From: Gammaproteobacteria bacterium | Lineage (GTDB): Bacteria > Pseudomonadota > Gammaproteobacteria > Steroidobacterales > MnTg04 | Reading direction: 5' to 3' | Length of the DNA: 9,063 nucleotides | Assembly (NCBI GenBank): GCA_027297845.1 | Contig: JAPUHG010000233.1 | Location: forward strand, 1 to 9,063 | Translations under genes and position numbers: made by a program | Shown here: in pieces, positions 6,176 to 9,063 of the stretch | Numbering within the stretch: the stretch's first letter is position 1 | Layout of the letters: each line of letters opens with the position of its first letter | Notes under the pieces: generated by a model | The model's database searches: none | Told to the model about the DNA's origin: nothing | The model's input: only the letters and a program-made list of their open reading frames with translations

Positions 6176-6875
6176 CAACACGACATTAAAAGTCCATTCA
6201 ACGCCTGTCGTAACGGCGGGGCTGATCTCATGCATTGCCCTGCTTGGCGGGTGCGTTAACTCGAAAATCGAAGAAATTCGGCACAACACCGGTAACGAGC
6301 CCATCGAGGCAATCCAGGAATATGAATCGGTGGTCGTTCTCACGCGGCGAACCCATACCGCGCAGGAAACGGAAAAGTCCTTTACCGAGTGCGTCTCAAA
6401 AAAACTGACATCGAGCAAGAAACCGATTCGAATTACCAAACAGGCACAGTTCGTCGATCTGATGTTCCCCTACTTCGAACCACGCCTGGCGCCAAATAAT
6501 CCCTATGAAATGCCCGCCCTCCTGGCCAAACCCGGGGTTTTGGATCGGATCAACGATATTGGCGTGCGCTACGTCATCTGGATCGATGGCAGCACCGAGA
6601 CACTGGACCAGGGCGGGACCATGACCTGCGCGTTTGGCGGAGCCGGTGGTGGCTGCCTGGGGATAACCTGGCGGGAGAAAGAATCGAGCTATGAGGCATC
6701 GATCTGGGATCTGAAGAAACAACAAGTCGCCGGCACGATCAGCGCAGATGCCAAAGGAACCTCCTACATGCCGGCATTGGTCATACCGATCCCGATGATT
6801 GCACGCACGGCCAAGGCCGCCTGTAACGGCCTGGCGAACCAGATCCAGTCCTTTCTGACAGAAGGATCAGGCTAA
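6141..6875 (+). CDS. Uncharacterised lipoprotein with GGAGGGC motif, 244 aa, TTG start
   Basis: From the TTG the protein has a long basic N-region (MRKPSRKR), a hydrophobic core VVTAGLISCIA and a classical lipobox LLGGC (C38, +2 Val), predicting an outer-membrane lipoprotein. No in-frame ATG precedes the lipobox, so a non-ATG start is required. The mature part carries VVVLTRRTHTA, a helix with ECVSKKL, the motif VRYVIWIDGSTE, a Cys/Gly segment CAFGGAGGGCLG (about 163-174), then SSYEASIWDLKKQ and a C-terminal helix AACNGLANQIQSFL. The order of WIDG, GGGCLG and SSYEASIWDL matches, from memory, a widespread lipoprotein type of unknown function in proteobacteria; no name is assigned. The cysteines could form disulfides in the periplasm (inference). 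It overlaps the 222-aa lipoprotein gene by 35 nt in another frame and ends 43 nt before the convergent minus-strand gene. Confidence 0.85.
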   Translation: MRKPSRKRILINNTTLKVHSTPVVTAGLISCIALLGGCVNSKIEEIRHNTGNEPIEAIQEYESVVVLTRRTHTAQETEKSFTECVSKKLTSSKKPIRITKQAQFVDLMFPYFEPRLAPNNPYEMPALLAKPGVLDRINDIGVRYVIWIDGSTETLDQGGTMTCAFGGAGGGCLGITWREKESSYEASIWDLKKQQVAGTISADAKGTSYMPALVIPIPMIARTAKAACNGLANQIQSFLTEGSG

Positions 6876-6918
6876 GGCTAAGGCATTCCAATAGCCTGCA
6901 CGGTAGAAAGTACGCTTG

Positions 6919-8415
6919 CTAGTACTCCATGTATGCGGTGCCGGAGAATTCTTCCCGCAGAAAAAGGTCGTCGGTAACCACCGGTTGTGCATCCACATAT
7001 CGCTGCCGATAAATGGCCCGCTTGACGGCATCTCGCATTTTTACATTCATGGCTTTGGGGGAATTTGAATCAACGAACTTCAGGTTGCGCACCACGCCAT
7101 CTTCGTTGACCGAGTAGCTGACGGCAACAAATCGGTCATCATAATTTTCATACATGCCCGGACCCTGATTCGGCAAGGACGGTCTGGAATACTTCAGTTT
7201 CTTTGGCTGCCCAAAATTGGCGGCCAGCAAACTTGCAGCGTCCTCCTCATCGGCAAGCAACTGCCAGGCGACACGGTAAGCGTCATTGGCCAACCGCGGC
7301 CTGCGGATCAGCATATTCCAGTCACCCAGCCGGATATACGCCCCGGCGCGCTGAACCGCAGAAAAACGTTGCGGGTTTTCATCCATGATTACAATCACTT
7401 TCTGCAGCGTGCGGGTGCCTTCCTTGCGACCTTGATAAGGCGATTTAATTGGCGCTTTCTCCCGCATACGAATCTTGCCGATCTCCCGGGTATTCTGAGT
7501 GTCGATATTTTTGGCCTGAATCGTCGTTGCTCTGCCGCGCGCAATCAACCTGGAACCGGGTACACCGTACGATTGCTCCTTGAAGCGTACAGACGCGATG
7601 CCATTCAAGGCATCGACAAGGCCTGGATCGTTGTCCGGCAAGTACTGTTCGAGAATCTCCAGGGCATCCACGTAAAGTTCTCTCGCCGCGCGAAACTGCC
7701 AGGATTTGACCTTGAATTCTGCCTGCTTAAGAATAAATGGGACAAACTCGAGAGAATGTTTGTCCAGGTGGCGCACATTGATGGCGTAGACCAACTCGGT
7801 AATCATGCCGGCCTCGTCATCCTTTTCCATCGCGGCAAAATTACTGATCATCTGATCGAGAATCGGCAATTGCAGACCCGTCATCACTCCGTCCGCGCGA
7901 TGCAAAACGTGCTGGGCTCGATTTAGCATCTCTATCGCCCCTGGGTAATCGCCACTGTCTTGCTTTAACTGCGCCAAGAAAACGAGTGGCTCGATCAGCG
8001 CCGGGTCAAACACGCCGCCATTCCTGTCGATGAGCTCGATCGCCAGTCCACCGGCTCGTTCCGCCTGAGGATTATCGCCTGATTGCTTCTCAAGCATGGC
8101 GAGTTTCATTAACGGTTCGACCAGTAATGCCCTGATTTCAGCACCATATTCCGATCCCTGCTCGAGAATGTGTGCGGCGAGCTCCGTAATATCTGAGTGC
8201 TCGCTCGTTGTGGGTAGCGCCGGGATTTCCAGGTTGGAATCGGGGCTGCTGCCGGTACCCGATGCATCAGATTCCGGACCGGTCAAACCGATTTCGTCCT
8301 GTTCGATCGCTAACTGATCAGTGGGCTCCGCCGACTGGACGACTTGCTGTGTCGCGAAAGTGATCCCTACCAAAAGGAGCGTCACGACCAGTCGGCAATG
8401 AAGTGAGATCATCAT
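6919..8415 (-). CDS. Exported TPR-like protein with TonB C-terminal-like domain, 498 aa (paralogue of neighbour)
   Basis: Two ATGs are adjacent at 8415 and 8412; an AGGA 9 nt upstream supports the first. An N-terminal signal peptide (core LVVTLLLVGITFA, likely cleavage after VVQSA, about residue 29) sends it to the periplasm. A Ser/Asp/Pro-rich linker follows. Helical repeats of TPR type fill about 85-290 (for example a unit with LAQLKQDSGDYPGAIEMLNR). A basic linker near 290-330 leads to a conserved segment (SPYQGRKEG, YIRLGDW, DAYRVAW, FGQPKKLKY). The last about 60 residues, from about 427, follow the TonB C-terminal pattern: VSYSVNEDGVVRN, DSNSP, an amphipathic helix, RYV, QPVV. No TonB-type N-terminal membrane anchor or Pro-rich spanner is seen, so it is probably a periplasmic scaffold or peptidoglycan/partner-binding protein, not an energy transducer (inference). 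It lies downstream of its paralogue with an 11-nt gap. Confidence 0.92.
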   Translation of the reverse strand: MMISLHCRLVVTLLLVGITFATQQVVQSAEPTDQLAIEQDEIGLTGPESDASGTGSSPDSNLEIPALPTTSEHSDITELAAHILEQGSEYGAEIRALLVEPLMKLAMLEKQSGDNPQAERAGGLAIELIDRNGGVFDPALIEPLVFLAQLKQDSGDYPGAIEMLNRAQHVLHRADGVMTGLQLPILDQMISNFAAMEKDDEAGMITELVYAINVRHLDKHSLEFVPFILKQAEFKVKSWQFRAARELYVDALEILEQYLPDNDPGLVDALNGIASVRFKEQSYGVPGSRLIARGRATTIQAKNIDTQNTREIGKIRMREKAPIKSPYQGRKEGTRTLQKVIVIMDENPQRFSAVQRAGAYIRLGDWNMLIRRPRLANDAYRVAWQLLADEEDAASLLAANFGQPKKLKYSRPSLPNQGPGMYENYDDRFVAVSYSVNEDGVVRNLKFVDSNSPKAMNVKMRDAVKRAIYRQRYVDAQPVVTDDLFLREEFSGTAYMEY

Positions 8416-8424
8416 ATTGGGCTA

Positions 8425-8428
8425 TCCT
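8425..8428 (-). promoter_or_regulatory. Shine-Dalgarno overlapping the upstream stop codon
   Basis: On the minus strand AGGA overlaps the TAG of the upstream paralogue (8427-8429) and lies 9 nt before the ATG at 8415. Stop and ribosome site share bases, so translation of the two paralogues is probably coupled. Confidence 0.55.
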
Positions 8429-9063
8429 AGTTGTCAGCCGGAATGGCGCCTACCGGCAACGTCGTCCCCGCAAACTCTTCCCGCAAAAACAAATCATCGG
8501 TTACCACCGGCTGCCCGTCCACATACCGTGGTCGAAAAATGGCTCCCCTGACTGCGCTTCGCATGTTTCCATTCATTACTGCAGGAGAATTGGAATCGAC
8601 TATTTTCAGGTTGCGCACGACTCCCTTTTCGTTAACCGAATACCTGACCTCGGCATACTTATTATCATAATTTTCATACCTGCCTGGACCGAATTGCGGC
8701 AGTCTCGGCCTGAAGTATTTCAATCTTTTGGGCTGACCAAAATAACTCGCCAGCAATTTGGTCGCGTTATCTTCATCGGCAAGTATTTGCCAGGCGCTGC
8801 GATAAGCATCATGTGCGAGACGTGGCTTGCGCGTAATCATGAACCAGTCTCCCAGCCGGATATAGGTTTCCGCGCGTTCGATCGCCGGAAAACGGTCGCT
8901 ATGCTCGTCCATAATGGTGATCATTCTCCGCAGCGTCACAGTACCTTCCTTGCGACCGAGGTATGGCGACCTGATCGGCGGAAACGGTAAAGGTAAATCC
9001 CCATGTGGACGAGCCAAACGATCGAGAAGCTTGGCTCGGACCTGTCCGTCGTTGCCCGAAAGC
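8427..9063 (-). CDS. TPR/TonB C-terminal-like protein, partial (N-terminus beyond window)
   Basis: The frame is open to the right edge, so the visible 211 codons are only the C-terminal part; the TTG at 9017 is an internal codon, not a start. From SPYLGRKEG onward it aligns without gaps to the end of the 498-aa neighbour: by hand, about 117 of 170 positions are identical. The same landmarks occur (YIRLGDW, DAYRSAW, FGQPKRLKY, VRYSVNEKGVVRN, DSNSP, RYVDGQPVVTDDLFLREEF), so it carries the same TonB C-terminal-like domain. The visible sequence before it (LSGNDGQVRAKLLDRLA) resembles the end of the helical region of the neighbour (LPDNDPGLVDALNGIA), but the linker between is about 35 residues shorter. 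It ends with its own tail, LPVGAIPADN. The pair is a tandem duplication followed by divergence. The role is presumably periplasmic, but no signal peptide can be seen here. Confidence 0.88.
   Translation of the reverse strand, partial: LSGNDGQVRAKLLDRLARPHGDLPLPFPPIRSPYLGRKEGTVTLRRMITIMDEHSDRFPAIERAETYIRLGDWFMITRKPRLAHDAYRSAWQILADEDNATKLLASYFGQPKRLKYFRPRLPQFGPGRYENYDNKYAEVRYSVNEKGVVRNLKIVDSNSPAVMNGNMRSAVRGAIFRPRYVDGQPVVTDDLFLREEFAGTTLPVGAIPADN

Noticed and set aside
6875..6897. Possible bidirectional terminator AGGCTA-N11-TAGCCT between the convergent genes
   Set aside because: The stem is only 6 bp, the loop is 11 nt and no T-tract follows on either strand. The tandem AGGCTA AGGCTA here also looks like a chance short duplication.
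8403..8990. Plus-strand 195-codon open frame
   Set aside because: It is antisense to the TonB-C-like paralogue, whose protein is clearly conserved with its neighbour, so the minus strand is the coding one.

Overview
The window looks like a chromosomal segment of a Gram-negative bacterium, most likely a gammaproteobacterium. The reasons are four consecutive proteins with lipoprotein signal peptides whose +2 residue (A or V) predicts outer-membrane sorting, a polyserine tract of a kind known from marine gammaproteobacteria, TonB C-terminal-like domains, and fairly GC-rich, densely packed coding sequence. Taxonomy is inference. I see no RNA genes, insertion sequences, CRISPR arrays or phage genes.

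Layout. Positions 1-5239 (minus strand) hold a tight three-gene unit, transcribed right to left: a long serine-rich lipoprotein (3227-5239), a second uncharacterised lipoprotein (1988-3226) whose ATG directly abuts the preceding TAA, and a membrane-spanning Ser/Thr protein kinase (1-1976, C-terminus outside the window). The kinase has a cytoplasmic N-terminal kinase domain, one transmembrane helix and a predicted periplasmic TPR region. A 267-bp divergent intergenic region (5240-5506) follows, with three short perfect inverted repeats. Two overlapping plus-strand genes (5507-6175 and 6141-6875) encode two further small lipoproteins. They converge on a minus-strand pair from the right edge: 8427-9063 (N-terminus outside the window) and 6919-8415, tandem paralogues that end in a TonB C-terminal-like domain; the complete one has a signal peptide and TPR-like helices.

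How they may work together (inference): nearly everything here is envelope-directed and only the kinase has a catalytic domain I can name. A reasonable hypothesis is an envelope-sensing module: outer-membrane lipoproteins and periplasmic TPR/TonB-C-like proteins interact with the periplasmic TPR region of the kinase, which signals in the cytoplasm. The sequence does not prove this. The serine-rich lipoprotein, the abutting lipoprotein-kinase gene order and the duplicated TPR/TonB-C-like genes are the parts most worth following up.
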